Of a DNA stretch of 64,000 nucleotides, positions 24,808 to 35,600 are shown one piece after another. Position 1 is the first letter of the stretch. Every line of letters begins with the position of its first letter. A model generated the notes under the pieces. It had not been told where the DNA came from. It worked only from the letters and a program-made list of their open reading frames with translations, and did no database searches. This DNA comes from Paraflavisolibacter caeni (lineage in GTDB: Bacteria > Bacteroidota > Bacteroidia > Chitinophagales > Chitinophagaceae): the NCBI RefSeq assembly GCF_025628885.1, contig NZ_JAOTIF010000001.1, positions 496,001 to 560,000 on the forward strand, in the 5' to 3' direction. Both the position numbers and the translations under genes were made by a program.

Positions 24808-26508
24808 TCAAATCTCATTCTGTTTTAATTGCTTTAGTGCATAGTCTACTGCCCTGGCAGTTAATGCCATATAGGTCAATGATGGGTTCTGTGTAGATGT
24901 AGAAGTCATACAGGCTCCATCTGTCACAAAGACATTGGTACAGGTATGCAACTGATTCCACTTATTTAAGAGCGAGGTTTTGGGGTCATGGCCCATACGT
25001 ACACCGCCCATTTCATGAATGTCCAAACCCGGGGCTTGTCTGGAGTCCGTGGTTTTGATATTTATGAATCCTGCTTTGGTATACATCTCTGTCATCTGCT
25101 CAAAAAAGTCTTTCAGCATCTTCTCATCATTGTCGTCATAATCAACGGCTATGCTTAACTGAGGGATGCCCCATTCGTCTTTTTTATTATGATCTAGGGC
25201 AACATAATTGCTTTCTTTCGGAATGGTTTCCCCCATTATGTGCGAATTCACACTCCATGGCCCTAATTCCTGCTTCATCAGGTTTTCTTTAAGTTGTAAA
25301 CCAAAGGCATTACCATCTATTTTCATTGGCCTGCTTGCGGCAAATCCAGCTGCATAACCACGTAGAAAATCCGTTTCCTGTTTAAATACATTCCTGAATC
25401 TTGGAATATATGCACTGGTAGGACGGCGTCCGTCTGTAGTAAAATCTTTGAATCCATCGTATTGTGCTGAAATGCGACCACGGTAATTATGAAATGCTAC
25501 ATACTTGCCCAGCAAGCCGTTATCATTTCCCATGCCGTTGGGGAATCGCTTTGATATTGAATTGAGTAATAACAGGTTGGTGTTGAGTGCTCCGGCATTT
25601 ACAAAAATGATTGGTGCATAGAAGTCTATTGCATCTTTGGATTGGGCATCGATTACCCTGACGCCGGTAGCTTTTCCTTTCTGTTCATCATAGATGATAG
25701 AATGAGCTACAGAATAAGGACGCAGGGTAAGATTACCTGTTTTTTCCGCCCATGGAATAGTAGAAGCGTTAGAACTAAAATAACCGCCAAATGGACAACC
25801 GCGCTGGCATAAGGTTCTCTTCTGGCATTGCGCCCTTCCTTGCTCCAGGTGCATAGGCTGTGGTTGAGTAAGGTGCGCACAACGGGCATAAATAATATGG
25901 CGGTCTTTATAATTTTTAGTTACAAAATCTTTGAAATAGTTTTCGACGCAGGTTAGTTCAAGGGGAGGCAGAAATTCACCGTCAGGTAGTTGCGGTAAGC
26001 CATCTTTATTACCGGAAATACCAGCAAATTTTTCTACGTAACTGTACCAGGGAGCAAGGTCATTGTACCTGATCGGCCAATCGACTGCAAAACCATCACG
26101 GGCGGGGCCTTCAAAGTCAAAGTCACTCCAGCGTTGCGTTTGTCTGGCCCAAAGTAAAGACCTTCCGCCTACCTGGTAGCCCCGGATCCAATCAAATGGC
26201 TTTTCCTGCACATATGGATGTTCCTGGTCTTTTACAAAGAAATGCGCAGCGTCTTCTCGAAAAGCATAACAACGGCTTACAATCGGATTCTCTTCCTCGA
26301 CCTTTTTGGGCATTTGTCCACGGTGCTCAAACTCCCAGGGATATTTATTGGCGGTAGGGTAGTCTTTCAGATGCCTGACATCACGCCCACGTTCCAATAC
26401 CAGTGTTTTCAGCCCTTTTTCACAGAGTTCTTTGGCTGCCCATCCGCCACTGATGCCAGAGCCAATAACAATTGCATCAAACCTGCGGTTTTTAATATCA
26501 TTACCCAT
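24808..26508 (-). CDS. GMC-family FAD oxidoreductase
   Basis: A 566-residue flavoenzyme. The N-terminal Rossmann motif is AIVIGSGISGGWAAKEL, followed by LVLERG; the GMC FAD-site region reads GYQVGGRSLLWARQTQR. The C-terminal GMC_oxred_C portion has HEMGGVRMGHDPKTS and VTDGACMTSTSTQNPSLTYMALTARAVDY. There is a Cys cluster CQKRTLCQRGCPFGGY near residue 240, seen in the gluconate/fructose-dehydrogenase-like GMC subgroup of bacteria. No signal peptide is visible. The upstream gene in the operon (49 bp gap) encodes a gluconate-2-dehydrogenase-subunit-3-like protein, so the pair should form a sugar- or sugar-acid-oxidising dehydrogenase; substrate unknown. Confidence 0.95.
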   Translation of the reverse strand: MGNDIKNRRFDAIVIGSGISGGWAAKELCEKGLKTLVLERGRDVRHLKDYPTANKYPWEFEHRGQMPKKVEEENPIVSRCYAFREDAAHFFVKDQEHPYVQEKPFDWIRGYQVGGRSLLWARQTQRWSDFDFEGPARDGFAVDWPIRYNDLAPWYSYVEKFAGISGNKDGLPQLPDGEFLPPLELTCVENYFKDFVTKNYKDRHIIYARCAHLTQPQPMHLEQGRAQCQKRTLCQRGCPFGGYFSSNASTIPWAEKTGNLTLRPYSVAHSIIYDEQKGKATGVRVIDAQSKDAIDFYAPIIFVNAGALNTNLLLLNSISKRFPNGMGNDNGLLGKYVAFHNYRGRISAQYDGFKDFTTDGRRPTSAYIPRFRNVFKQETDFLRGYAAGFAASRPMKIDGNAFGLQLKENLMKQELGPWSVNSHIMGETIPKESNYVALDHNKKDEWGIPQLSIAVDYDDNDEKMLKDFFEQMTEMYTKAGFINIKTTDSRQAPGLDIHEMGGVRMGHDPKTSLLNKWNQLHTCTNVFVTDGACMTSTSTQNPSLTYMALTARAVDYALKQLKQNEI

Positions 26509-26557
26509 GAAAATCTATATTTGGAATTCAAGAAAATTGTGGTTCGCTCAATCATCC

Positions 26558-27121
26558 TCAGACATGTTGCTTATTCCCTTTCAGGGGTTGTGGTAGTTGT
26601 ATACATCCTTTAAAGCGCCCGGGCGTTAATTCGTAGACCTGCACTTTAGTTAAATAAAATTTTGAGGACATAAAACCTTGAATCGTTAATCCCTTTATTG
26701 TTTTGTAGAAAGCCTGGACATCTTCGGGCACGTTTTTCTTTCTTTCCATTTGCAGTAAAACACCGTCCCGTTGAGTGGGCGTTAACTCTATAAATGATTT
26801 TTGGGTGCTTTTTTGAACAAACTTGCCAAAAGCTTTTAGGCCCTTTTCAAACTTCTTCTGATCTTCTTTTGTCCTGCAATCATCTATCGTTTTTAAGATA
26901 TAAAGGTGTGTATAGGTGTCTTTCGCTCCAGGTGTATCTGTTTTTGGAATGATGGTTTCCGAGAGTTCTGCCAGCAAATGCTCGTCATTGCCCGTCAGGG
27001 CGAGATTCTTCAGTTGAATAGATGTTGTTGCATCGTTTTTATGCAGGCAAGATGGAAGAAAGATCACTCCTCCGGTAACGACTAAAAGATTTTTTAGGAC
27101 AGATCTCCTGTCTAAATTCAT
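26558..27121 (-). CDS. Gluconate 2-dehydrogenase subunit 3-like protein with twin-arginine signal
   Basis: A 187-residue protein. I take the ATG at 27121 (MNLDRRSVLKNLLVVTGGV) because a further 67 upstream codons show no domain. The N-terminus has Arg5-Arg6, a hydrophobic stretch and a lipobox-like FLPSC (Cys25), matching a Tat-exported lipoprotein. The rest fits the small subunit of FAD-dependent gluconate dehydrogenases: LLAELSETIIPKTDTPGAKD and the tail SKFYLTKVQVYELTPGRFKGC. It would carry the folded GMC flavoprotein out of the cytoplasm by Tat hitchhiking. The cytochrome c subunit found with some family members is not next to it. Confidence 0.9.
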   Translation of the reverse strand: MNLDRRSVLKNLLVVTGGVIFLPSCLHKNDATTSIQLKNLALTGNDEHLLAELSETIIPKTDTPGAKDTYTHLYILKTIDDCRTKEDQKKFEKGLKAFGKFVQKSTQKSFIELTPTQRDGVLLQMERKKNVPEDVQAFYKTIKGLTIQGFMSSKFYLTKVQVYELTPGRFKGCIQLPQPLKGNKQHV

Positions 27122-27413
27122 ATGGCAATGTTTAAGAAAGTCTATTAAGCGAAATCTGAAGTTAAAGGATGTTTTGCGAAATATGTAGAATGTGGAGTAG
27201 GAATTTTGGATATGCAGGTGTTGAAATAGGTAACTAGAGGAGAACTCATAGAACAGCATCCTTGTCACAATAATATTTATATAGCCAAGTTGATATTTTT
27301 TTATAGGTATTCGATATTTCAAAATTTAAAATCTGGTTTTAGGAAATAATTAACAAAAAAAAGGGTTAAATTAATAGTAGTATTTTAATGTTCTCACACT
27401 AAAATTGCTTGCT

Positions 27414-30400
27414 ATGCCATTGAAACTAATTGCACGGAGGCTGCTATTGGCCCTGTGCCTAACCTGTTTTACTTCACTTTTATTTGCACAGCAGAAGACA
27501 TTTACGGGAAAGATAACCGATATGAATGGGCAACCCGTTGGGGGGGCAACCATTACGGTTAAAGGAACAACGCTCGCTGCATTGACAGATGATAATGGTA
27601 ATTTCAGCATTTCTGTTCCTGCTGGCAGGGAGGCCCTCATTGTTTCATATGTAGGATATGAAACAAGGGAAATTCCGCTGGGGGCAGAAAACAATCTTTC
27701 CCTTTCACTGAAACCAACTACTACATCACTAAACGAGGTAGTGGTAACGGGGTACTCAACGCAGAAAAAAAAGGATATTATCGGGGCGGTTTCTGTGGTG
27801 AATACAGAAGATCTTAAATCAACACCCTCTGCCAACTTATCCGCCCAGTTACAGGGCCGTGCAGCCGGTGTTGTGGTAAGCAATACTGGGCAGCCTGGTT
27901 CTGGTGCTGTTGTACGGATCAGGGGTTTCCAATCGTTCGGAAACAACAACCCATTATATATAATTGATGGAGTTCCTACAGAAGATCCATCGTCGTTAAA
28001 CCCACAGGATATTGAATCCATGCAGGTATTAAAAGACGCCACTGCTTCAGCTGTTTATGGAACGCGGGCTGCCAATGGTGTAGTGATCGTCACTACAAAG
28101 CAAGGCAGAATGGGAAAGGCCCAGGTTTCGTATGATGGTTACGTAGGTTTTCAAACCATTACAGATGACATGGTACCTGATTTGCTGAACACCAGTCAAT
28201 ATATGGAGTACCTGACAAGGTCCACAACTCATAGTAATGACCCTGCATTGAATTATAAACACCCGGTTTTTGGTGCCAATGGATCGTTTGCAGTCCCTGA
28301 TTATATTGTGGTAAGCTCCGCATTTAAAGGTGGTGTTCCCGCTGGTGATCCAAAAGCAGATCCTTCCTTGTATTCACTGGATCCTTTGTACCAGATATTA
28401 AAAACCACACCCGAAGGGACTGACTGGTTTGATGCCGTTCTTAGAAATGGCATTATCCAAAGCCACCAGGTTACTGCTACAGGGGGTACCGATAAGGCGC
28501 TTTATTCTGTCGGATTGAATTATTTTGACCAGGAAGGAGTTTTCAAGTATACAGATTATAAACGTTATACGGTTCGTGCCAATACCAGTTTTAAGCCCAA
28601 AAGCTACTTTAGATTTGGAGAAAACCTCCAGGTAAGTTATGAAGACCGCCTCGGTGGTGATCAAAGAGGAGAGGAAGGCGCCTGGTCTTGGGCATATAGA
28701 ATGGTACCTTATATACCTCTTTACGACATTAAAGGCGGTTTTGGAGGTAATGCTGTTGGTGAATCGGGAAATGGTTCCAGTCCTCTTGCTACGTTGATCA
28801 GGGATTCTGACGACAAGAACATTTATTACAAGCTTTTTGGAAATGTGTTTGCAGAAGTTATTCCCGTTAAATACCTGACCGCACGTACTTCATTTGGCGT
28901 TGATCTAGGTAGTCAGTATCAAAGAGATATAGCAAGAAAGACATATGAACGTGCAGAAAACCGGGCAGTCACTCAATTAAATGAGCGGACATACAACAGC
29001 ATTAACTGGACCTGGACCAATACGCTAACTTTTCAAAAACAAATTGCCACAGATCATGACCTGAAAATTTTGGTGGGCACCGAAGCAATTAAAAGGAAGT
29101 TCAAGGTTGTGCGTGCTTCTGGACAAAGGTTTGATTTTGACAATGACGATTTTATACAGCTTGACAGAGCCGGGCTGTTACCTGGTGATAGAAACGTTTT
29201 CAATTACAACCTGGACGAGGAAAACATCCCAGGCTTAGAAACTGTAACGATTAGTTCTCTATTTGCAAGAGCGGATTATGCTTATAAAGGAAAATATCTT
29301 TTGAACGCAACGATAAGAAGAGACGGAGCTTCTGTTTTTGGTCCGGAAAACCGTTATGCTAATTTCCCTTCTGTTGGTGTAGGCTGGCGTATTTCTGAGG
29401 AAGACTTTATGAAATCACTCACTTGGGTAACCGATCTGAAATTACGTGCCGGCTGGGGTGAAGTGGGCAGTATTGGTAATGTACGTGCACTCAATCAATA
29501 TACATCCTTTACATCTACTGCAGGCTCAACCAACTATGATATTGGCGGTAATAATACTTCTGCTGTTACAGGTTATAGAGTAGGCACGATTGGAAATCCT
29601 TCTACCAAATGGGAAACGACTGAATCTAAGAATATTGGCCTGGATCTTACCATTTTTCAGGGGAAATGGGATTTCACTTTTGACTACTACCATAATGACA
29701 CCAAAGACCTGTTGGTGCCCAAGTTGAGAAACGGTTTAGAGCCTCTTGCTACGCAGCCGCAGGAAAACATAGGCACTATGCGCAACAGTGGATTTGAGAT
29801 TTCAGTAAACCACCATGGCGCCATTACCACTGATCTGAATTATGATTTTTCGCTGAACTTCTCTCATTATAAGAATGAACTGACAAAAATGAATGAGGAA
29901 GGTACGGTTCGATTGGTAAATTTTGATCGTTTAAATAATGCCTTAATAACCCGTGCAGGAGATCCGATTTCTTCTTTTTACGGATACCAGATTGATGGTT
30001 TCTACAATACCGACGCGGATGTGAACAGGGGACCTAAGATTAATGGCGCCCCAGGAACTATAGGCACCTGGAAGTATAAAGACATAGACGGTGATGGAGA
30101 TATAACGACAGCAGACAGGGTAATATTGGGCAGTCCACATCCTGATTTCCAATTAGGTGCTAACCTGGGACTCAACTGGAAAAACTTTGATTTCAACCTA
30201 TTCCTGTTTTGGAATCAAGGCAATAAAATATACAACTATACAAAGTATTACACTGATATGCGTGTGTTTGTGGGTGGCGTAAGCACAAGAGTGCTAAACG
30301 ATACCTGGACCCCGCAAAATACGAATGCAAAACTTCCAGTACTGCAACCTGGTCAAAACGGTTTTACTTCATTTGTCCGCGCTAACTCTAACTCATACTA

Positions 30401-30674
30401 TGTAGAAGATGGTTCTTATCTAAGAGCCAAAAACATTCAATTGGGATACACCTTGCCTAAGAGCATGATCAGCAAGATAGGAATGTCTAATATCAGGTTG
30501 TATGTTCAGGCCCAAAACCTGTTCACCATCACTAATTACAGTGGCCCTGATCCAGATCTGAGCGTGATCAACAACAGGGTAGATGATATTTCAACCGATA
30601 CCTTTATAGGTGTTGATCGAGCCGGGTTCCCAACTCCTAAGCAGTTTCTCTTAGGATTAAATGTTTCTTTCTAA
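27414..30674 (+). CDS. SusC/RagA-family TonB-linked outer-membrane transporter
   Basis: A complete 1086-residue SusC protein. The ATG at 27414 (MPLKLIARRLLLALCLTC) is preferred over a TTG at 27405. Domain order: signal peptide ending SLLFAQ, a carboxypeptidase-D-like domain (residues about 25-105: KTFTGKITDMNGQPVGGATI), a TonB-box-like region, the plug domain with NEVVVTGYSTQKKKDI, QLQGRAAGVVVSNTGQPGSG and PLYIIDGVPTEDP, then a long barrel ending with FLLGLNVSF. Its SusD partner follows after 19 bp. It lies divergent to the GMC/subunit-3 operon, with a 292-bp gap that shows no strong promoter match. Confidence 0.97.
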   Translation: MPLKLIARRLLLALCLTCFTSLLFAQQKTFTGKITDMNGQPVGGATITVKGTTLAALTDDNGNFSISVPAGREALIVSYVGYETREIPLGAENNLSLSLKPTTTSLNEVVVTGYSTQKKKDIIGAVSVVNTEDLKSTPSANLSAQLQGRAAGVVVSNTGQPGSGAVVRIRGFQSFGNNNPLYIIDGVPTEDPSSLNPQDIESMQVLKDATASAVYGTRAANGVVIVTTKQGRMGKAQVSYDGYVGFQTITDDMVPDLLNTSQYMEYLTRSTTHSNDPALNYKHPVFGANGSFAVPDYIVVSSAFKGGVPAGDPKADPSLYSLDPLYQILKTTPEGTDWFDAVLRNGIIQSHQVTATGGTDKALYSVGLNYFDQEGVFKYTDYKRYTVRANTSFKPKSYFRFGENLQVSYEDRLGGDQRGEEGAWSWAYRMVPYIPLYDIKGGFGGNAVGESGNGSSPLATLIRDSDDKNIYYKLFGNVFAEVIPVKYLTARTSFGVDLGSQYQRDIARKTYERAENRAVTQLNERTYNSINWTWTNTLTFQKQIATDHDLKILVGTEAIKRKFKVVRASGQRFDFDNDDFIQLDRAGLLPGDRNVFNYNLDEENIPGLETVTISSLFARADYAYKGKYLLNATIRRDGASVFGPENRYANFPSVGVGWRISEEDFMKSLTWVTDLKLRAGWGEVGSIGNVRALNQYTSFTSTAGSTNYDIGGNNTSAVTGYRVGTIGNPSTKWETTESKNIGLDLTIFQGKWDFTFDYYHNDTKDLLVPKLRNGLEPLATQPQENIGTMRNSGFEISVNHHGAITTDLNYDFSLNFSHYKNELTKMNEEGTVRLVNFDRLNNALITRAGDPISSFYGYQIDGFYNTDADVNRGPKINGAPGTIGTWKYKDIDGDGDITTADRVILGSPHPDFQLGANLGLNWKNFDFNLFLFWNQGNKIYNYTKYYTDMRVFVGGVSTRVLNDTWTPQNTNAKLPVLQPGQNGFTSFVRANSNSYYVEDGSYLRAKNIQLGYTLPKSMISKIGMSNIRLYVQAQNLFTITNYSGPDPDLSVINNRVDDISTDTFIGVDRAGFPTPKQFLLGLNVSF

Positions 30675-30693
30675 TCCTTAAATCTTACTAAGT

Positions 30694-32433
30694 ATGAAAA
30701 ATATATTGATAAAATATTTATTTGTAACACTGGTTGCAGTCACGATTGTCCTATATGCCTGTAAAGACGACTTTTTAGAGCCTGCCCCCCAAGGCGTTTA
30801 TACTGAAGCGCAACTCACCAACAAGCAAGGGCTTAATGGCGCATTGATCAATGCTTATGCAACATTGGATGGTAATGAAGCTACCTGGTATGCGGGCGCC
30901 AGCAATTGGCTTTGGGGCAGTGTATTAGGGGGAGATGCTTACGAAGGCACAGAACCAACTGACCAGGTAGATCTAAACCCTATTATGCGTTTTGAAGTGC
31001 AATTCAGTAACCCTTATGTTTTAAATAAATGGAATGGGATCTGGGATGGTGTTGGACAGGCCAACCAGGTGTTGAGATTACTGCCTAAGGTTAAGGATAT
31101 GAGTGATGTTGAGAAAAAACAGGTCGAGGCCGAAGCTCGCTTTTTAAGAGGACATCATCATTTTGAAGGGAAGAAGGTGTTCGGTAACATTCCTTTTATT
31201 GACGAAACTGTAACAGATTTTAAAGTTCCCAATACCGATGGCAGTGGCAATTATGTGAACATCTGGCCACAGATTGAAGCAGATTTTAAATTCGCATTTG
31301 ATAATCTAGATGAAGTGAAGCCACACGTTGGCAGGGCCAATAAATGGGCTGCAGCAGCTTTCCTGGCAAAAGCTTATATGTTCCAGAATAAATTTGCTGA
31401 AGCGAAACCTCTTTTTGACCAGATCATTGCAAATGGGAAGACCAGCAGAGGCGTTAGATATCAGTTGGCGATCAATTATCATGAAAACTTCAGGGTGGCT
31501 ACAGAAAATAACCGGGAAACAATTTTTTCAATACAAGCGTCTTATGGTGATGGATCTAATACCAATGGAAGTTACGATCTGACTTTGGCTTTTCCACATT
31601 CTCCTTCAACGCCTGGAGCAGGATGTTGTGGATTTTTTCAACCATCACAGAGCCTGGTAAATGCTTATCAAACAAATTCTGCTGGTTTGCCTTTGCTTGA
31701 TACTTATAACAATTCTAATGTTACAAGTGATGAGAACTTACTTTCCTCTGAACCTTTTACTCCATATGCCGGTAATCTTGACCCACGACTGGATTGGTCT
31801 GTAGGAAGGAGAGGCATTCCTTATTTGGATTGGGGAATTCACCCCGGTAGAAGCTGGATTAGAAAAGTTGATTGGGGCGGACCTTACTCTCCTAAGAAAA
31901 ATGTGTTTTATAAAGCAGATCTTGGTACACTGGCAGGTGCAGTAGGCTGGGGTTGGAATAACGATGCCTTGAACTATACCATCATGCGTTATGCTGATGT
32001 ATTGCTGATGGCTGCAGAAGCTGAAGTGGAGGTTGGTAGTTTAGCCAAGGCAACAGAATATGTGAATATGATAAGGGCCAGAGCCGCTGCTTCGCCGGTA
32101 AAAAAAGATGACGGAACAAATGCTGCTAATTATGTCATTGGTCCATATCCAACTTTTACGAATAAAGATGAGGCAAGGAAGGCCGTACGCTTTGAAAGAA
32201 AACTGGAACTGGCAATGGAAGGCCATCGTTTATTTGACCTGAATCGCTGGGGCATTGCAGCCGAAACTATAAATGGTGAATACCTGTCTAAAGAATCATC
32301 CAGACGTGCTTCTGCATTAGGAGGCGTTGTTTTTCAAAAAGGAAAACATGAGTACTTACCTATTCCAGAGTTCGCTATCACTCAAAGTATGAAAGATGGT
32401 AAGGCAACTTTAAAACAAAATCCTGGTTACTAA
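30694..32433 (+). CDS. SusD/RagB-family nutrient-binding lipoprotein
   Basis: A 579-residue surface lipoprotein paired with the SusC gene upstream. Lipobox LYAC (Cys23) followed by KDDFLEPAPQGVYTEAQL, a standard SusD start. Helical, TPR-like core (FLRGHHHFEGKKVFGNIPF, AFLAKAYMFQNKFAEA) and C-terminal signature IMRYADVLLMAAEAEVEVGSL, RFERKLELAMEGHRLFDLNRWG, and LPIPEFAITQSM...LKQNPGY. It probably covers the SusC barrel and binds the substrate. A hairpin downstream may lower read-through into the rest of the locus. Confidence 0.97.
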   Translation: MKNILIKYLFVTLVAVTIVLYACKDDFLEPAPQGVYTEAQLTNKQGLNGALINAYATLDGNEATWYAGASNWLWGSVLGGDAYEGTEPTDQVDLNPIMRFEVQFSNPYVLNKWNGIWDGVGQANQVLRLLPKVKDMSDVEKKQVEAEARFLRGHHHFEGKKVFGNIPFIDETVTDFKVPNTDGSGNYVNIWPQIEADFKFAFDNLDEVKPHVGRANKWAAAAFLAKAYMFQNKFAEAKPLFDQIIANGKTSRGVRYQLAINYHENFRVATENNRETIFSIQASYGDGSNTNGSYDLTLAFPHSPSTPGAGCCGFFQPSQSLVNAYQTNSAGLPLLDTYNNSNVTSDENLLSSEPFTPYAGNLDPRLDWSVGRRGIPYLDWGIHPGRSWIRKVDWGGPYSPKKNVFYKADLGTLAGAVGWGWNNDALNYTIMRYADVLLMAAEAEVEVGSLAKATEYVNMIRARAAASPVKKDDGTNAANYVIGPYPTFTNKDEARKAVRFERKLELAMEGHRLFDLNRWGIAAETINGEYLSKESSRRASALGGVVFQKGKHEYLPIPEFAITQSMKDGKATLKQNPGY

Positions 32434-32499
32434 TTGGGCCTTGAGAGTGCTGAACATTTATTTTATTATTCAGAAATAACCATACGGAATAATTATACG

Positions 32500-32523
32500 G
32501 AACCACCTTTCTTAAGGTGGTTC
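32500..32523 (+). terminator. Hairpin between susD and the FG-GAP gene (attenuator candidate)
   Basis: Perfect 10-bp stem GAACCACCTT / AAGGTGGTTC with a 4-base loop, followed by TTCCTGTTTG, a poor T-run. It sits 66 bp after the SusD stop. A leaky terminator would give strong susCD and weaker downstream expression. Confidence 0.5.
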
Positions 32524-32611
32524 TTCCTGTTTGTGTTATTGATACTATATGCTTTTGAATCATGTAACGATATGGTTTTTTTAGAGCATTCTTTGTAACT
32601 TACCTGATACA

Positions 32612-35600
32612 ATGCTTACCATATATCACCGCTTTTTGCTTCTTCTTCTCACTGCAGTTGCTTTTAGCTGCCAGGGTAAAAAAATGTTTGAACAAATTGA
32701 TTCCTCTCATTCCGGAATTCATTTCAATAATCAAATAGAAGATGACGATACACTTAATATTTTAAATGTAGAAAATATCTATAACGGAGGTGGTGTTGGT
32801 ATTGCCGATTTTAATAACGATGGCTTACAGGATATTTACTTTACGGCCAATATGGTTTCCAATAAACTGTACCTGAATAAAGGTGATTTTCAGTTTGAAG
32901 ATATTACGGATGATGCAGGTGTTGGTGGTGATGGCCGCTGGTGCCGCGGCGTAAGCATTGTGGATATCAATAATGATGGTTTGATGGATCTATACGTTTC
33001 TGCTTCTTTGCTATCAAACCCTAAAAAAAGAGAAAACCTTTTGTACATCAATGAAGGGATGAATGCCAAAGGGATTCCTCATTTTATAAATAGGGCAGTG
33101 GAATATGGACTGGCTGATACCAGTCATTCAACCATGGCTGCTTTTTTTGATTACGACAATGATGGAGACCTGGATATGTATCTGTTGGTAAATGAAATTG
33201 TGAAAGACCAGTATCCAAATACCTTCCGGCCCATTTTAAAAAACAGCGAACATCCTAATACTGATAAACTATTTCGAAATGACTGGGACAATCATCTGAA
33301 GCATCCTGTATTTACTGATGTTTCAAAGGAGGCAGGTATAACTGTTGAGGGATATGGTCACGGGGTAAATATTACGGATATCAATAAAGATGGCTGGAAA
33401 GATATTTATGTCACTAATGATTTCCTTTCCAATAACAATCTCTTTATCAACAATGGTAATGGTTCTTTTACCGATCAGGCAGCAACTTATTTTAAGCATA
33501 CTTCCGAAAACTCAATGGGGCAGGATGTGATGGATATCAATAATGATGGCCTGGCGGATGTCATTGAAGCTGACATGAATCCTGAGGACAACTTTCGCAA
33601 AAAAATGATGTTGAATCCATTAGGTTATCAGAGATACCAGAACAATGAATATTACGGTTATCAGTATCAATATGTTCGGAATGTAGTGCAGTTGAATCAA
33701 GGGCCGCGGTTAGGTCAGAACGATTCTGTTGGCGTACCTATATTTAGTGACATAGCTTTTTCTTCTGGCGTGGCTGAAACTGATTGGAGTTGGGCACCGG
33801 TAGTTGCTGATTTTGATAATGATGGCTTTCGTGATATTATCATTACCAATGGCTTTCCCAAAGATGTTACTGATCACGATTTCATAACCTTTCGAAACAA
33901 GGCTTGGCTATTGGCTTCTAAAAAGGAAATCCTGGAACAAATTCCACAGGTAAAGATTGCAAACTATGCATTTAAGAATAATGGTGATCTTACGTTCAAA
34001 AATGTAACAAAAGCATGGGGCTTAGCAACTCCAACGTTTGCCAATGGTGCTGCATATGCTGACCTGGATAATGATGGTGATCTGGATTTTGTGGTGAATA
34101 ACATTAACGATGAAGCTTCTATTTATAAAAACAAAGAAAGGGAACACAACCATGAAAAAAATCATTATCTCCGTATCCACCTTGAAGGCGATACAATGAA
34201 TATAAATGGCTTTGGAACCTGGGTAGAACTTTATTACCAGGGCAAACAACAGGTATATGAACAAACACCTTACCGTGGCTATTTATCATCGATTCAGCAA
34301 GACCCGCAATTTGGTTTGGGAGCCGTAGCATCTATTGATTCTGTTGTTATAAAATGGCCTAATGGCAAAATGCAATTATTGCAGAACATAAAGGCTGACC
34401 AATTGTTGAAAGTAAACATTAAGAATGCCACTCAGCATTATTCCTTTACTCATGAAACTGTTGCTCAAAATGCAATATTCCGTGAAGTAACTGGTGAACG
34501 CAACATTCAGTATGTGCATCAGGACAGTGATTTTGTGGATTTCAATATTCAAAAACTATTGCCTCACAAGTTTACTGAGTACGGGCCTGCATTGGCAGTT
34601 GGAGATGTAGATGGAAATGGCCTGGAGGATGTCATTAGCGGCGGTTCTTTTTACTATGGTGAACAAGTTTTTTTACAGCAATTGGATGGCCGGTTTGTTC
34701 AACGAAACCTGCAAGAAAAAAAGACAAATAAAGGTGCAGAAGATATGGGTATCTTGTTGTTTGATGCTGATGGAGATCATGATCTGGATTTATACGTGGC
34801 CAGTGGCGGATATGAAGCACCAGCCAACAGTATTGCTTACCGGGACAGGTTGTATGTAAACGATGGGAAAGGAAATTTTACTCCAGATACTACTGCCCTG
34901 CCGCAGAATCTAACCAGTAAATCCTGTGTTCGTGCTGCTGATTATGATAACGATGGTGATTTGGATTTGTTTATTGCCGGCCGTATTGATCCCTGGAATT
35001 ATCCTAAACCGGTTTCCAGTTTTATCTACCGAAATGATTCGCAAAATGGAGTGATCAAATTCTCAGATGTCACTGCTTCAATAGCAAAGCCGCTGCTCAA
35101 CATTGGTCTTATTTGTGATGCTCTATTCACAGATTATGATCATGATGGCTGGCAAGATTTATTGCTTGCGGGAGAATGGAAGCCAATTACTTTACTGCGC
35201 AATGAAAAAGGCAGATTTACAAATATTCATCTCCCTATTTCAAATTTATTCGGTTGGTGGAATACAATTGCTCCTGGTGATTTTGATAACGACGGTGATG
35301 TAGATTATATAGTGGGCAACCTGGGTAAAAACTCATTCTACCGGGCCAGTGAAAAATACCCGGTTTGCATTACCGCTAAAGATTTTGACAACAATGGCAG
35401 CTACGATGCTTTCCCATCACTTTTCTTACCGGTATCACAAAATGATACAACCAGGAAAGAGTTCCCCGCACACCTAAGAGATGAAGTGATAAAACAAATG
35501 ATTAGTTTAAGAACGAAGTTCCAGAATTATCATTCGTTTGCCATAGCACCAATGGATGAGATGCTTACGGAAGAGCAGCGCAAAGATGCATTGCGCTTAC

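Noticed and set aside
27371-28042. Long minus-strand frame (223 codons) opposite the start of the SusC gene
   Set aside because: It is fully antisense to a SusC N-terminus with unmistakable family motifs; the antisense product is Ser/Pro/Cys-rich and shows no domain.
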